Assembly (NCBI RefSeq): GCF_028553885.1
Contig: NZ_CP067170.1
Span: 62,001 to 126,000, forward strand
DNA: 64,000 nucleotides
Reading direction: 5' to 3'
From: Paracoccus aestuarii
Lineage (GTDB): Bacteria; Pseudomonadota; Alphaproteobacteria; Rhodobacterales; Rhodobacteraceae
Shown here piece by piece: positions 38,070-47,183 of the stretch. Numbering within the stretch: the stretch's first letter is position 1; the number at the start of each line of letters is the position of its first letter. The notes under the pieces were generated by a model. That model made no database searches. It was not told the DNA's origin and saw only the letters and a program-made list of their open reading frames with translations. Made by a program: the position numbers and the translations under genes.

Positions 38070-38758
38070 CAATGCGCCGCGGAAAGGCCGATGGTCAACA
38101 GCTCGGACGCGCCCTTGCGGTTGTCGGGCGCCAGCGCCAGGATCTCGGCCGCGCGCGACACGGTGCTGTCGGCCTTGGGTGCGCCGGATGCGGTGGCGAC
38201 ATTGCCTGCGATCTGGGTCAGTTCGGCGGCGATGGCGGTGGTGTCGCCGTCGCCTGCGGCCAGCTGGTCGCGGATCTCGGTCAGGCGGGCGGTGTGGTCG
38301 TCCAGCGCGCCATCCTCGGGGCGGGTCTCGACATAGGTGCGGATCGCCCAGGCCGCCTTCTGGTCCAGAACCTCCTCGAAGCCGGGCATCTTGGTCACGC
38401 CGTCCTGGGTATAGCCGTGGCGGAACCGCTCGATATACCATTCGTCGCCATATTCCTCGGCCTCGAGGAAGCGCAGGTCGGGGGCCAGACCGCCCGACAC
38501 CGCCCCCAGCCCGTGGCAGCGCGCGCAGTTCTGGTTATAGCCGCTGTCACCGATCTTGACGGCGGTCAGCCAGACCTCGTCCCCGGCCGCCTCGGCGCGA
38601 TAGGGGTTCTCGGTCAGCCAGTCCTCGCCGACATCGGGCAGGGCTTCGGTATTCATGGGCTGGGGCGCGACATCGCCATGCGCCATCAGCTGGACAGGCA
38701 GGGCGAGGGCTGCGGCGATCAGCGCGGCGGACAGGGCGCGGCGGGACGGGATGGGCAC
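38069..38758 (-). CDS. xoxG: Cytochrome c of the XoxF system
   Basis: This 229-aa c-type cytochrome has a signal peptide (cleavage near LMAHG), a single haem motif CARCH at residues 78-82 and a probable axial Met124 in TKMPGF. It belongs to the methanol-metabolism cytochromes (c-553i/XoxG type) that take electrons from the PQQ dehydrogenase. AGGAGG lies before the start. A long charged C-terminal tail after residue 150 is unlike most single-haem cytochromes. It is first in a two-gene unit with xoxJ. Confidence 0.87.
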   Translation of the reverse strand: MPIPSRRALSAALIAAALALPVQLMAHGDVAPQPMNTEALPDVGEDWLTENPYRAEAAGDEVWLTAVKIGDSGYNQNCARCHGLGAVSGGLAPDLRFLEAEEYGDEWYIERFRHGYTQDGVTKMPGFEEVLDQKAAWAIRTYVETRPEDGALDDHTARLTEIRDQLAAGDGDTTAIAAELTQIAGNVATASGAPKADSTVSRAAEILALAPDNRKGASELLTIGLSAAH

Positions 38759-38818
38759 GGAAATCCTCCTTCATTTCGGCTTGGCGCCAGTTAGGGGCAG
38801 GGCGCACATGGCGGCAAT

Positions 38819-38832
38819 TCGACCTTGGTCGA
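38819..38832. promoter_or_regulatory. Palindrome TCGACC-TT-GGTCGA before xoxG
   Basis: A perfect 6-bp inverted repeat with two central bases, ending 61 bp before the xoxG start and in the 81-bp spacer after the beta-propeller gene. It matches the site before the nosR-like gene in all arm positions. Confidence 0.65.
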
Positions 38833-38839
38833 GGCGATG

Positions 38840-39811
38840 TCAGGGCAGGGGCCGGGCAGCCGCGCCCCAGGGATAGCGGCCGACCTTGATGGTCTTGATC
38901 GGCTGGTGGCTGGCCACGTCGAAGACGGTCACATCGCCCGAGACGCCGTTGGTCGTGAACATCCGCGTGCCGTCCGGCGACAGCTCCAGATGCCACACGC
39001 GGCGGCCCACCAGGATGTAGTCGATGACCTGAAAGCTGGCTGTGTCGATCACCGCCACATGGTCCGACGGCCCGAGCGCCACGAAGATCTTGCCGCCGTC
39101 CGGCGAAAAGACCATGCCGACGGGCTGCAACCGCTCGGGTCGGATATTGGGCAGCGAAAAGGCGATCTTGGCGATCTCGGCACGGGTTTCCGTGTCGAAG
39201 ACCGTGACCGTGCCGCCGATCTCGGAGCTGACCCAGAGCTGGCTGCCGTCATGGCTGAATTCGGCGTGGCGGGGGCGGCTGTCGACCAGGGTATTGGCGA
39301 TGATCTGATGCGTCTCGGTGTCGATCCAATGGGCCATGTTGGTCGTCTCCGAGGTGGTGACCTGGATGCGGCCGTCGGGGGACATGCCCATCCCCTCGGG
39401 TTCGATCCCGACGGCGATCTGGGCGACGACGCGGCGGGTCTCGGTATCGACGACCGTGGTCAGCGCGTCATCCTCGTTCGCGATCCACAGCTGGCGGTCG
39501 TCGGGGGACAGAACGAACTGTTCGGGATCGTCGCCCGAGGGCAGGTCGTGCAGGATCTGGCCCGTCGCGGGGTCCATGACCTGCACCGCATTGCTGTCCG
39601 AGGCACAGATATACAGCAGGCTGTGATCACTGTTGAAGGTGATCCCGCGCGGGCGCTGGCCGGTCGGATAGGTCGCCTTGACCTCCAGCGTGGCGACGTC
39701 GATGACGCTGACGGTATCGTCCAGTTCGTTGGACACCCAGATCTCGTCCGCGCCGGCGGGGCCGGCAAGGGCAAGCGACAGAAGGACGGGACGGAACATG
39801 CGGGGCCTCAT
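38840..39811 (-). CDS. PQQ-dependent catabolism-associated YVTN beta-propeller protein
   Basis: This 323-aa secreted protein has a signal peptide (LLSLALAGPAGADE) and about seven YVTN-type blades, each with patterns such as IWVSNELDDTVSVIDVATLE, LYICASDSNAVQVMDPAT and LWIANEDD. Such proteins occur beside PQQ-dependent alcohol dehydrogenases, usually with an ABC-type system, but their job is not known. The ATG at 39811 overlaps the stop of the binding-protein gene by 4 bp; an ATG 12 bp further in is also possible. Confidence 0.87.
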   Translation of the reverse strand: MRPRMFRPVLLSLALAGPAGADEIWVSNELDDTVSVIDVATLEVKATYPTGQRPRGITFNSDHSLLYICASDSNAVQVMDPATGQILHDLPSGDDPEQFVLSPDDRQLWIANEDDALTTVVDTETRRVVAQIAVGIEPEGMGMSPDGRIQVTTSETTNMAHWIDTETHQIIANTLVDSRPRHAEFSHDGSQLWVSSEIGGTVTVFDTETRAEIAKIAFSLPNIRPERLQPVGMVFSPDGGKIFVALGPSDHVAVIDTASFQVIDYILVGRRVWHLELSPDGTRMFTTNGVSGDVTVFDVASHQPIKTIKVGRYPWGAAARPLP

Positions 39812-40977
39812 GGGAATGCGGTGCAGGATGTGCCGGGGCGGTCCTGCCCAAGCGTGTCGAGTTCGGAGAATTCGTGCAGGAACCCCTCCAGCGGCGCGGT
39901 GACGACGACGGCGCGTTCGGTGACCAGCGGGATCGGCTGGCGCATCTGCCCGTCCCATGCGCGAAACGACAGGGGCGTGCCCAGGAACCCCGCCAGCCGG
40001 AAGCCGTCGGACAGCAGGTAATCGTGCAGCACGTCCGGATCGGCGCTGCGGGTGCGGGTCACGGCCTCGCCGATGGCGGCGGCGGCGGCCCATGCGGCAA
40101 AATCGGTGGCCTGCATCTCGCGCCCGGACAGGTCGCGAAACCGGGTCTGCAGCTGCGCGGCGCCCCAATTCTCGACCACGCCGGAAAAGCCGAGCGGCAT
40201 GATCCCCTCGGAGCCCGCGACGGGGCGCGGCACCCAGGTGTTGTAGGGGATGTAGCGGCCGAAATCGCCGCGTTCATCCGCGACCAGCAGCAGGTCATGG
40301 TCGGGCAGGTCCTGGGTGAAGGCCGGCAGCTCCTCCGAGGCGACGCGGCGCATGTCGGCATCGAAGGCCCAGGCCTTTTCCGCGGCCAGCGACAGGCCGA
40401 ACTTGGTCAGCGACGCCCGCAGCGCGTCGGCAAAGGCCGCATCCTCGGGGTTTGGACCCTGCAGCAGCGCCAGCCGGGTCCAGCGCTTCTTCAGCGCGAA
40501 TTGCGCCAGCGCGTCGGTGCGCATCGCAAGGCTGGGCGTCGTGTGCAGGACGTTCGCGCGGCAGTCAGCCCCGCGCAGCGCCTCGGAGGGGTCGGAGACG
40601 TTGAAGATCACCGCGCCCTCGGCCGCGGCGAGATCGGCCAGCGCCAGCATGTCCTCGGCCGGCGCTTTGACCAGGATCAGCCGCGCGCCATCGGCCAGCA
40701 GCGCCTCGATGGCGGGGCGCAGGTCTTCCCCGGGGGCGATGCGCGTCTCGGTCAGGGTGAAGTCGTCGCCCATGAAGCGCCCGGTCGCGGCGATGTCCGA
40801 CAGCCCGAGCCGCGCACCGGCCAGGGCCAGGTCCTCGGGCGGGGCGATCAGGTTCGACAGGATCGGCGGCGGGACGACCTGGCGTTCGACCATGTCGATG
40901 CGCACCTCCAGCGCGGCGGCGGCTGTCGCGCAGGCGGTCATCGCGGCGCCGATGATGGCAAGCCGTTTGGGCATCAT
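39808..40977 (-). CDS. ABC-type binding protein of the PQQ alcohol dehydrogenase system
   Basis: This 389-aa protein has a signal peptide (IIGAAMTACATAAAALE) and the branched-chain-amino-acid type periplasmic binding fold, of the group found with PQQ-dependent alcohol dehydrogenases. Elsewhere it comes with an ATPase and a permease gene; neither is present in the visible locus. It is coupled to the beta-propeller gene (ATGA) and divergent from xoxF with 218 bp between the starts. The ligand is unknown. Confidence 0.82.
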   Translation of the reverse strand: MMPKRLAIIGAAMTACATAAAALEVRIDMVERQVVPPPILSNLIAPPEDLALAGARLGLSDIAATGRFMGDDFTLTETRIAPGEDLRPAIEALLADGARLILVKAPAEDMLALADLAAAEGAVIFNVSDPSEALRGADCRANVLHTTPSLAMRTDALAQFALKKRWTRLALLQGPNPEDAAFADALRASLTKFGLSLAAEKAWAFDADMRRVASEELPAFTQDLPDHDLLLVADERGDFGRYIPYNTWVPRPVAGSEGIMPLGFSGVVENWGAAQLQTRFRDLSGREMQATDFAAWAAAAAIGEAVTRTRSADPDVLHDYLLSDGFRLAGFLGTPLSFRAWDGQMRQPIPLVTERAVVVTAPLEGFLHEFSELDTLGQDRPGTSCTAFP

Positions 40978-41033
40978 GGTCCCTCCCTTTCCTCGGCCCG
41001 AGGATCGGCAGGAAGCGCCCCGTGCGGAAATAG

Positions 41034-41045
41034 GACCATGGTCGA
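41034..41045. promoter_or_regulatory. Palindrome GACC-AT-GGTCGA in the xoxF divergent promoter
   Basis: GACCATGGTC is perfectly symmetric and extends on one side to GGTCGA, the same half-site as in the two other palindromes. It lies 57 bp before the binding-protein gene start and 150 bp before xoxF. Confidence 0.5.
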
Positions 41046-41095
41046 ACTGGTCAGCCGCGCGGTCGTGGGTCAGCCCGGCAGCGCACGGGAATCAT

Positions 41096-41110
41096 TCGAC
41101 CAATGGACAA
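41096..41110. promoter_or_regulatory. Degenerate half-site TCGACC upstream of xoxF
   Basis: TCGACC-AAT-GGACAA has one intact half-site and a poor partner arm, 86 bp before the xoxF start. It may be the xoxF-facing copy of the shared operator, but could be chance. Confidence 0.35.
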
Positions 41111-41195
41111 TATACGCCACCCCGCCCGCCCCCATACTGCCCCCTTGCAAGACCCCGCGACAGCCGGGGCCGGGAAGTGAGCGGAGGAGGACACC

Positions 41196-42962
41196 ATGAA
41201 CAGATTCGTGCTGGCGACCGTGCTGGCGATGATGGCGGCGGCCCCGGTGGCCCAAGCCGCCGTGACCGAGGAGGACCTGGCCAACGATCAGGCCAGCACC
41301 GGCAACGTGCTGACCAACGGGATGGGGCGCGACCTGCAGCGGTTCAGCCCGCTGACCACGCTGAACCGCGACAATGTCAGGAACCTGATGCCGGCCTGGG
41401 CCTTTTCCTTCGGCGGCGAGAAGCAGCGCGGGCAGGAAAGCCAGCCGCTGATCCATGACGGCGTGATGTATGTGACGGGGTCCTATTCCCGCATCTATGC
41501 GATCGACATCGAGACCGGGCGCGAGATCTGGCAATACGACGCCCGCCTGCCCGAGGGCATCCTGCCCTGCTGCGACGTGGTGAACCGGGGTGCGGCGATC
41601 TATGGCGACAACATCTATTTCGGCACGCTGGACGCGCGCCTGATCGCGCTGGACCTGAAGACCGGCGACGTGAAATGGAACAAGAAGATCGCCGAATACA
41701 AGGAAGGCTATTCCTATACCGCCGCGCCGCTGATCGTGGACGGGATGATCATCACCGGCAATTCCGGCGGCGAATTCGGGATCGTCGGCGAGGTGCAGGC
41801 CCGCGACGCCGAGACGGGCGAGACCGTCTGGACCCGCCCGGTGATCGAGGGCCATATGGGCACCCTGAACGGCGAGGAAAGCACCATGACCGGGACGCTG
41901 AACGCGACTTGGCCGGGCGACATGTGGCAGACCGGCGGTGGCGCGACCTGGCTGGGTGGTTCCTATGACATCGACACGAACACGCTGGTCTTCGGCACGG
42001 GCAACCCCGCACCTTGGAACAGCCATCTGCGCAATGCCGGCACGCCGGTCGAAGGGAATGCCGGCGACAACCTCTATGCCGCGTCGCGCCTCGGGATCGA
42101 TCCGGAGACGGGCGAGATCAAGTGGCATTTCCAGTCCACCCCGCGCGAGGGCTGGGATTTCGACGGCGTGAACGAGGTCGTCTCCTATACCGATCGCGAG
42201 GGGAACAAGCGCTACGGCACTGCCGACCGCAACGGCTTCTTCTATGTGCTGAACCGCGAGGACGGGGCCTTCGTGGATGCCCATCCCTTTGTGGCCGACA
42301 TCAACTGGGCGTCGGGCATCGACGAGACGGGCCGCCCCGTCTTCATCGAGGAAAACCGCCCCGGCGCGATGAACGAGGCCGCCGAAGGCGGCAAGGGTCA
42401 GCAGGTCTTTGCCGTGCCCTCGTTCCTCGGCGGCAAGAACTGGCAGCCGATGGCCTACAGCCAGAACACGGGCCTCTTCTACATCCCCTCGAACGAGTGG
42501 GGCATGGACATCTGGAACGAGCCGATCAGCTACAAGAAGGGCGCGGCCTATCTGGGCGCGGGCTTCACCATCAAGCCGATCTTCGAAAGCCATATCGGCT
42601 CGCTCAAGGCGATGGACCCGATGACGGGCGAGGTGAAGTGGGAATACCAGAACGACGCGCCGCTCTGGGGCGGGGTGATGACCACGGCCGGCGGCCTCGT
42701 CTTCTTCGGCACGCCCGAGGGCGAGTTCAAGGCCTTGGACGACGAGACCGGCGAGGAGCTGTGGTCCTTCCAGACCGGCTCGGGGATCGTCGGTCAGCCC
42801 GTGACCTGGGAACAGGATGGCGAGCAATATGTCACCATCGTCTCGGGCTGGGGCGGGGCGGTGCCGCTCTGGGGTGGCGAGGTTGCCAAGAAGGTGAACT
42901 ACCTCAATCAAGGCGGCATGGTCTGGACGTTCAAGCTGCCCGCCCAACTGGCCGCGAACTGA
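41196..42962 (+). CDS. xoxF: Lanthanide-dependent methanol dehydrogenase XoxF
   Basis: This 588-aa periplasmic PQQ enzyme oxidises methanol (and often formaldehyde or other alcohols). A signal peptide ends near AQAAV. The vicinal disulfide Cys125-Cys126, PQQ/metal ligands Glu193 and Asn270, catalytic Asp321 and the additional Asp323 (WDFDG) are all visible. That second Asp is the known mark of lanthanide-using XoxF enzymes; calcium-type MxaF has Ala there. Trp-docking propeller motifs recur through the chain. GGAGGAGG precedes the ATG. No mxaI-like small subunit is present, as expected. The gene is divergent from the binding-protein/propeller unit and followed by a hairpin. Confidence 0.95.
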   Translation: MNRFVLATVLAMMAAAPVAQAAVTEEDLANDQASTGNVLTNGMGRDLQRFSPLTTLNRDNVRNLMPAWAFSFGGEKQRGQESQPLIHDGVMYVTGSYSRIYAIDIETGREIWQYDARLPEGILPCCDVVNRGAAIYGDNIYFGTLDARLIALDLKTGDVKWNKKIAEYKEGYSYTAAPLIVDGMIITGNSGGEFGIVGEVQARDAETGETVWTRPVIEGHMGTLNGEESTMTGTLNATWPGDMWQTGGGATWLGGSYDIDTNTLVFGTGNPAPWNSHLRNAGTPVEGNAGDNLYAASRLGIDPETGEIKWHFQSTPREGWDFDGVNEVVSYTDREGNKRYGTADRNGFFYVLNREDGAFVDAHPFVADINWASGIDETGRPVFIEENRPGAMNEAAEGGKGQQVFAVPSFLGGKNWQPMAYSQNTGLFYIPSNEWGMDIWNEPISYKKGAAYLGAGFTIKPIFESHIGSLKAMDPMTGEVKWEYQNDAPLWGGVMTTAGGLVFFGTPEGEFKALDDETGEELWSFQTGSGIVGQPVTWEQDGEQYVTIVSGWGGAVPLWGGEVAKKVNYLNQGGMVWTFKLPAQLAAN

Positions 42963-42984
42963 TCCGCGGTCGACCCGGAGGACG

Positions 42985-43012
42985 GGGATGTGCGGCACGC
43001 CGCGCATCCCCT
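42985..43012 (+). terminator. Hairpin downstream of xoxF
   Basis: GGGGATGTGCGG and CCGCGCATCCCC pair over 12 bp with one G-T wobble around CACG, 22 bp after the xoxF stop. Only TT follows, so termination may be partial, allowing some read-through into the regulator operon. Confidence 0.6.
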
Positions 43013-43088
43013 TGCTGCAACGGCGCCTCTTTCCAAGCGGGGCAAGGCGTCGCAAGATCGCGAAACGCGCGTGCAAGAAGGGCAGGCC

Positions 43089-43799
43089 ATGGCAGTTCAA
43101 CCGCAGATCCCGGGCACAGGCCAGGAAGGGCCGTTCCGCGCCGCGCTGATCGTCGAGGATCACCCGCTGTTCGGGGATGCGCTGGCGATGACGCTGCAAT
43201 CGGTCTCGGGGATCCGGCATGTGATCCATGCCGACAGCCTGGAACAGGCCAGCCGCCATCTGGCCGCGGGCGCGGATGTGGACGTGATCCTGCTGGATCT
43301 GAACCTGCCCGATGTGGACGGGCTGGAGGGGCTGCTGCACCTGCGCCGCGTCGCGCCGCGCCTGCCGGTCCTGCTGGTCACCTCGGTCAACGAGACGCGG
43401 ACCATCCGCGCGGCGCTGGCCGGGGGCGCGGCGGGCTTCGTGCCGAAACATTCCCGCCGCGAGGTCTTCCGCGCCGCCTTCGAGGCCTTGGCCGCGGGCG
43501 AGGTCTTTGCCCCCGACCTGCCCGCCGAGGCCGAACCCGAGGCCCCCCATGCCGATGCCGTGATCCGCCGCCTGTCCCAGCTGACCCGCCAACAGGCCCG
43601 CATCCTGGAACTGATCTGCGAGGGGCGCATGAACAAGCAGATCGCCTATGAGCTGTCGATTGCGGAAACCACGGTCAAGGCCCATGTCACCGCGATCATG
43701 CGCAAGATGGGCGTGTCCACCCGCACCCAGGCCGTGCTGATGGCCCAGGACGTGAAGCTGCGGGGACGCATCGCCGATGCCGCCAACGGCGCCGCCTGA
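43089..43799 (+). CDS. flhR: LuxR-type response regulator (FlhR-like)
   Basis: This 236-aa regulator has a receiver domain (about 17-130, phospho-acceptor Asp70 in LLDLNLPD) and a LuxR helix-turn-helix (about 165-225, with LTRQQARILELICEGRMNKQIAYELSI-type pattern). I chose the start at 43089, with AAGGGC about 7 bases upstream. It is encoded with a FIST protein and a hybrid kinase, the same gene set as Paracoccus FlhR/FlhS, which switch on C1 genes. The name rests on this context. It overlaps the FIST gene by 23 bp and may bind the TCGAC palindromes. Confidence 0.8.
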   Translation: MAVQPQIPGTGQEGPFRAALIVEDHPLFGDALAMTLQSVSGIRHVIHADSLEQASRHLAAGADVDVILLDLNLPDVDGLEGLLHLRRVAPRLPVLLVTSVNETRTIRAALAGGAAGFVPKHSRREVFRAAFEALAAGEVFAPDLPAEAEPEAPHADAVIRRLSQLTRQQARILELICEGRMNKQIAYELSIAETTVKAHVTAIMRKMGVSTRTQAVLMAQDVKLRGRIADAANGAA

Positions 43800-44925
43800 G
43801 ACCGGGGCGCCGCGCAGCGCCTCGGTGCCCTTGGGCGGGCCGGACCCGGTGGCGGCGCTGGCGGCGCGGCTCGGTCCCGGCCCCTTTGCGCTGGTCCTGA
43901 TCTTTGCGGGAGAAGGCGCCGACCTGCCGGTGCTTCTGGCCCGGGCGCCGGGCCATTTCGGGCGCTGCGCCATCGCCGGATGCACCACCGCGGGCGAGCT
44001 GGGCGAGGGTGGCTATGCCGATCGCAGCCTGGTCGCCATCGGCTTTCCCGAGGCGGGCTTTGCAGCCTCGACCGTGCTGATCGACCCGATCGACGCCATC
44101 GACACGCGCCCGATGATCGCCCGCCTGCAGGAGGCCCGCCAGGACCTGGCCCGCCGGGCGCCCCAGATGCCGCAGGAACTGGGCATCCTGCTGGTCGACG
44201 GCATGTCGGGCCGCGAGGAGCATCTGGTCGCCTCGCTGGCCGGGGGTCTGGGGCCGGTGCGCATCATCGGCGGATCGGCGGGGGACGGGCGCGCCTTTGA
44301 CCGCACGCGGGTCTTCTGCGGCCAGCAGATGCGCGACCGCGCCGCCGCGGTCCTGTGCCTGCTGCGCAGCCGCATGGCGATGCGGCCCTTTTCCTTCAAC
44401 TCGGCGCGGCCCTCGCGCACGCAGATGGTCGTGACCCGCGCCGATCCCGCCGCCCGCACCGTGCTGCGCATCAATGACGAACCGGCGGCGCGCGAATATG
44501 CCCGGCTGCTGGGTTGCGATCCCGCAGATCTGGGCCCGCAGATGTTTGCGACACGGCCGGTGATGGTGCGCGCCGGCAGCCGCCATTTCGTGCGCGCGAT
44601 CCGGGGCGTCGGCCCCGATGACGGGCTGCAGTTCTTCGGCGCCGTGGCCGAGGGGATGGTGCTGACCTTGGCCGGCGAATCCGACATGGCCACCCATCTG
44701 GCCCAATCCTTTGCGGACCTGTCGGCGGCGGGCGCGCCGCGCATGATCCTGGGCTTCGACTGCATCTTTCGCCGCATGGATGCCGAGGCCCGCCAGCAGA
44801 TGCGCCCCGTCTCGGACCTGCTGGTCCGGCACCGCGTCGCGGGCTTTTCGACCTATGGCGAGCAGACCGGCGGCATGCATGTGAACCAGACGCTGACCGG
44901 CGTCGCCTTCTTCGACCCCGCATGA
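43777..44925 (+). CDS. FIST-domain signal-sensing protein
   Basis: This 382-aa protein has an N-terminal FIST domain (about 35-230, GRCAIAGCTTAGELGEGGYAD region) and a FIST_C domain (about 240-370, ending in GFSTYGEQTGGMHVNQTLTG). There is no signal peptide or membrane segment. FIST proteins are thought to bind small ligands and feed signal transduction. It is sandwiched with overlaps between the response regulator (23 bp) and the kinase (4 bp), so it is likely the sensing partner of this cytosolic system. Confidence 0.87.
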   Translation: MPPTAPPETGAPRSASVPLGGPDPVAALAARLGPGPFALVLIFAGEGADLPVLLARAPGHFGRCAIAGCTTAGELGEGGYADRSLVAIGFPEAGFAASTVLIDPIDAIDTRPMIARLQEARQDLARRAPQMPQELGILLVDGMSGREEHLVASLAGGLGPVRIIGGSAGDGRAFDRTRVFCGQQMRDRAAAVLCLLRSRMAMRPFSFNSARPSRTQMVVTRADPAARTVLRINDEPAAREYARLLGCDPADLGPQMFATRPVMVRAGSRHFVRAIRGVGPDDGLQFFGAVAEGMVLTLAGESDMATHLAQSFADLSAAGAPRMILGFDCIFRRMDAEARQQMRPVSDLLVRHRVAGFSTYGEQTGGMHVNQTLTGVAFFDPA

Positions 44926-47183
44926 GCGACCGGCCCGCCGACATCGCCCGCATGATGGCGCCGGGTGACGATGCCGAGCGGCGGCACCAGAAACTGGTCG
45001 TCATCGCCCAGGCCCTGATCCGCCAGATCGAGGATCAGCCCCAGGACACCGCCGGCGGCTATGCCCAGTTCCAGCGCGCCGCCCTGCTGGAGGACGAGGT
45101 TCGTGCCCGCACGCGCGAGCTGGAACATGCGCTGGACCTGCTGAACGCCTCGAATGCCAGCCTGTCCCAGGCCTATCGCGACAAGGAGGCCGCGCGGCAG
45201 AACCTGTCGTCGGCCATCGAGGCCGTACAGGAGGGGTTCGCGCTGTTCGACGCCGATGACGTGCTGGTCATGTGCAATTCGCGCTTCAACGCGATCCTGC
45301 CCGATATCGTCGACCGCCTGCAGCCCGGCCTGGATTTCGAGACCTATCTGCGCGTCGTCGCTAGCTCGCGGCATTTCAAGCCGCCGGAGGGGATGACCCC
45401 GGATGCCTGGATCGCGATGCGCCGCAGCCGCCATGCCGAACGTCACTTCATCCTGACGCAGGAGCTGACCGAAGGCCGGCTGATCCAGGTGTCGGAACAG
45501 CGCACGGCGGATGGCGGCACCGCGATCCTGCAGACCGAGGTGACCGACCTGATCCGCGCCGAGCGGGCGGAACGGGGGCGGCTGCTGAACGACCAGGCCG
45601 CGATCCTGAAGGCCACGCTGGAGCACTTGCCCTTGGGGGTGTGCCTGTTCGACGGGCGGCTGCGGCTGCTGGCCTGGAACGCGAACCTGTCCCAGATGCT
45701 GACCCTGCCGCTGACGCGCCTGCGCGAGGGGGTGCATTTCGACGAGCTGTGGCACCAGCTGCGCACGCAATTCGTGTTTCCCGCGCAGAAGGGGGCGAAC
45801 CGGCTGGCGGATTGGGCGCGTTCGGTGCGGCGGCGCGAAAGTTTTGGGGTCGAGGTGATGCGCCTTGGGGGTGTCGGGGGGCCGCGCACCCTGGCGCTGC
45901 ACGCGCAGGAGATCCCCGATGGCGGCTTCGTGCTGTCGATCGACGACATCACCGATTACAGCCGTGCCTTGGACAGCGTCAGCCGTGCCAACGAGACGCT
46001 GGAGGCCCGCGTCACCGCCCGCACCGAGGAGCTTCAGGACGCGCTGGCCCAGGCCGAACGGGCGAATGCCTCGCGGGCGCGCTTTGTGGCCGCGGTGGGC
46101 CATGACCTGATGCAGCCCTTGTCGGCGGCGACCCTGTTCGTCGGCTCGCTGCTGGAGGATGTGGCCCAGCCCGCCCCCCGCGCGAAGCTGGAGAAGATCC
46201 AGCGATCCCTGGATAGCGTCAGCGGGCTGATCGAGGCGCTTCTGGACATCTCGCGTCTGGAGGCCGGGCAGGCGGCCCTGACGGTCGAGCCGGTCGCGCT
46301 GGCCCCCCTGTTCGAGCAGCTGCGCGAGGAATTCACCCCCGTCGCCCAGGCCAAGGGACTGCAGCTGGTGGTGCGTCCGGCGCAGGGATGGGTGATCTCA
46401 GACCGGCTCTATCTGCGGCGCATCCTGCAGAACCTGTTGGCGAACGCGATCCGCTATACGGACCAAGGACGGGTGCTGGTGGCCGCGCGGCCGCGGGCGG
46501 GTCGGGTGCTGCTGCAGGTGCGCGATACCGGGCGGGGGATTGCGGAAGGCGATCACCGCCTGATCTTTGCCGAGTTCAAGCGGTTGGACGCCAAGGCCTC
46601 GGCCTCCGAGGGGCTGGGCCTGGGCCTGGCCATCGTCGACCGGGCCGCGGCGCTTCTGGGCCATGCGCTGACGCTGCGCTCGGCGCCGGGGCGCGGTTCG
46701 ACCTTCGGGGTCGAGGTGGCCGCGACGCTGCAGGCACCCGACCGGCGGGGGGCGTTCAGCGGATTGGGGCCGGGCGGCGCGGACCGGCCCGAGGTCACCG
46801 CGCTGATCGTCGAGAACGACGCCGCGATGATGCAGGCCCTGACCGGCCTTCTGGAGCAATGGGGCGTCAACGTTTTGGACGTATCCTCCGGCGAGGATGC
46901 CGTGGCCCTGCTGGAGGAAACCGGGGTCGAGCCCGACCTGTGCATCGTCGATTACCAGTTGGGCGCGGGCATGGACGGTCTGGCCTGCCTGAGGCGGCTG
47001 GCCCATAATCTGGGGACCACGAGCCGCTATTGGCTGATGAGCGCCAGCCGATCCGAGGCACTGCAGCGCCAGGCCGACGATCTTGGCGTCACCCTGCTGA
47101 GCAAACCGATAGCGCCTGGCACATTAGCCCAGATCATCGCAGAGGCGCGGGAGGCCATGCGACAGGACATGCCGCGCGGATGA
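44922..47183 (+). CDS. flhS: Hybrid sensor histidine kinase (FlhS-like)
   Basis: This 753-aa protein has no membrane helices. A coiled-coil-like N-terminus (about 55-95) leads to two PAS-like regions (about 96-210 and 228-345). Another coiled coil follows (350-385), then HisKA with His394 in AVGHDLMQPL, an ATPase domain with NAIRYT, DTGRGI and GLGLGLAIV, and a C-terminal receiver with Asp677 (CIVDYQLG). With the upstream regulator it resembles FlhS/FlhR, the formaldehyde/methanol-responsive system of Paracoccus. The cytosolic design implies an internal signal, possibly supplied by the FIST protein. Confidence 0.85.
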   Translation: MSDRPADIARMMAPGDDAERRHQKLVVIAQALIRQIEDQPQDTAGGYAQFQRAALLEDEVRARTRELEHALDLLNASNASLSQAYRDKEAARQNLSSAIEAVQEGFALFDADDVLVMCNSRFNAILPDIVDRLQPGLDFETYLRVVASSRHFKPPEGMTPDAWIAMRRSRHAERHFILTQELTEGRLIQVSEQRTADGGTAILQTEVTDLIRAERAERGRLLNDQAAILKATLEHLPLGVCLFDGRLRLLAWNANLSQMLTLPLTRLREGVHFDELWHQLRTQFVFPAQKGANRLADWARSVRRRESFGVEVMRLGGVGGPRTLALHAQEIPDGGFVLSIDDITDYSRALDSVSRANETLEARVTARTEELQDALAQAERANASRARFVAAVGHDLMQPLSAATLFVGSLLEDVAQPAPRAKLEKIQRSLDSVSGLIEALLDISRLEAGQAALTVEPVALAPLFEQLREEFTPVAQAKGLQLVVRPAQGWVISDRLYLRRILQNLLANAIRYTDQGRVLVAARPRAGRVLLQVRDTGRGIAEGDHRLIFAEFKRLDAKASASEGLGLGLAIVDRAAALLGHALTLRSAPGRGSTFGVEVAATLQAPDRRGAFSGLGPGGADRPEVTALIVENDAAMMQALTGLLEQWGVNVLDVSSGEDAVALLEETGVEPDLCIVDYQLGAGMDGLACLRRLAHNLGTTSRYWLMSASRSEALQRQADDLGVTLLSKPIAPGTLAQIIAEAREAMRQDMPRG

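Noticed and set aside
41196..42962. Naming the dehydrogenase MxaF (calcium methanol dehydrogenase)
   Set aside because: The second Asp in WDFDG and the absence of mxaI argue for XoxF.
42969..42976. GGTCGACC as another copy of the xox palindrome before the response-regulator gene
   Set aside because: The half-sites overlap in the wrong orientation and spacing compared with TCGAC-N4-GTCGA; likely chance in GC-rich DNA.
41070..43988. A 972-codon minus-strand open frame opposite xoxF
   Set aside because: XoxF motifs on the plus strand are complete; the antisense frame is a GC-skew artefact.
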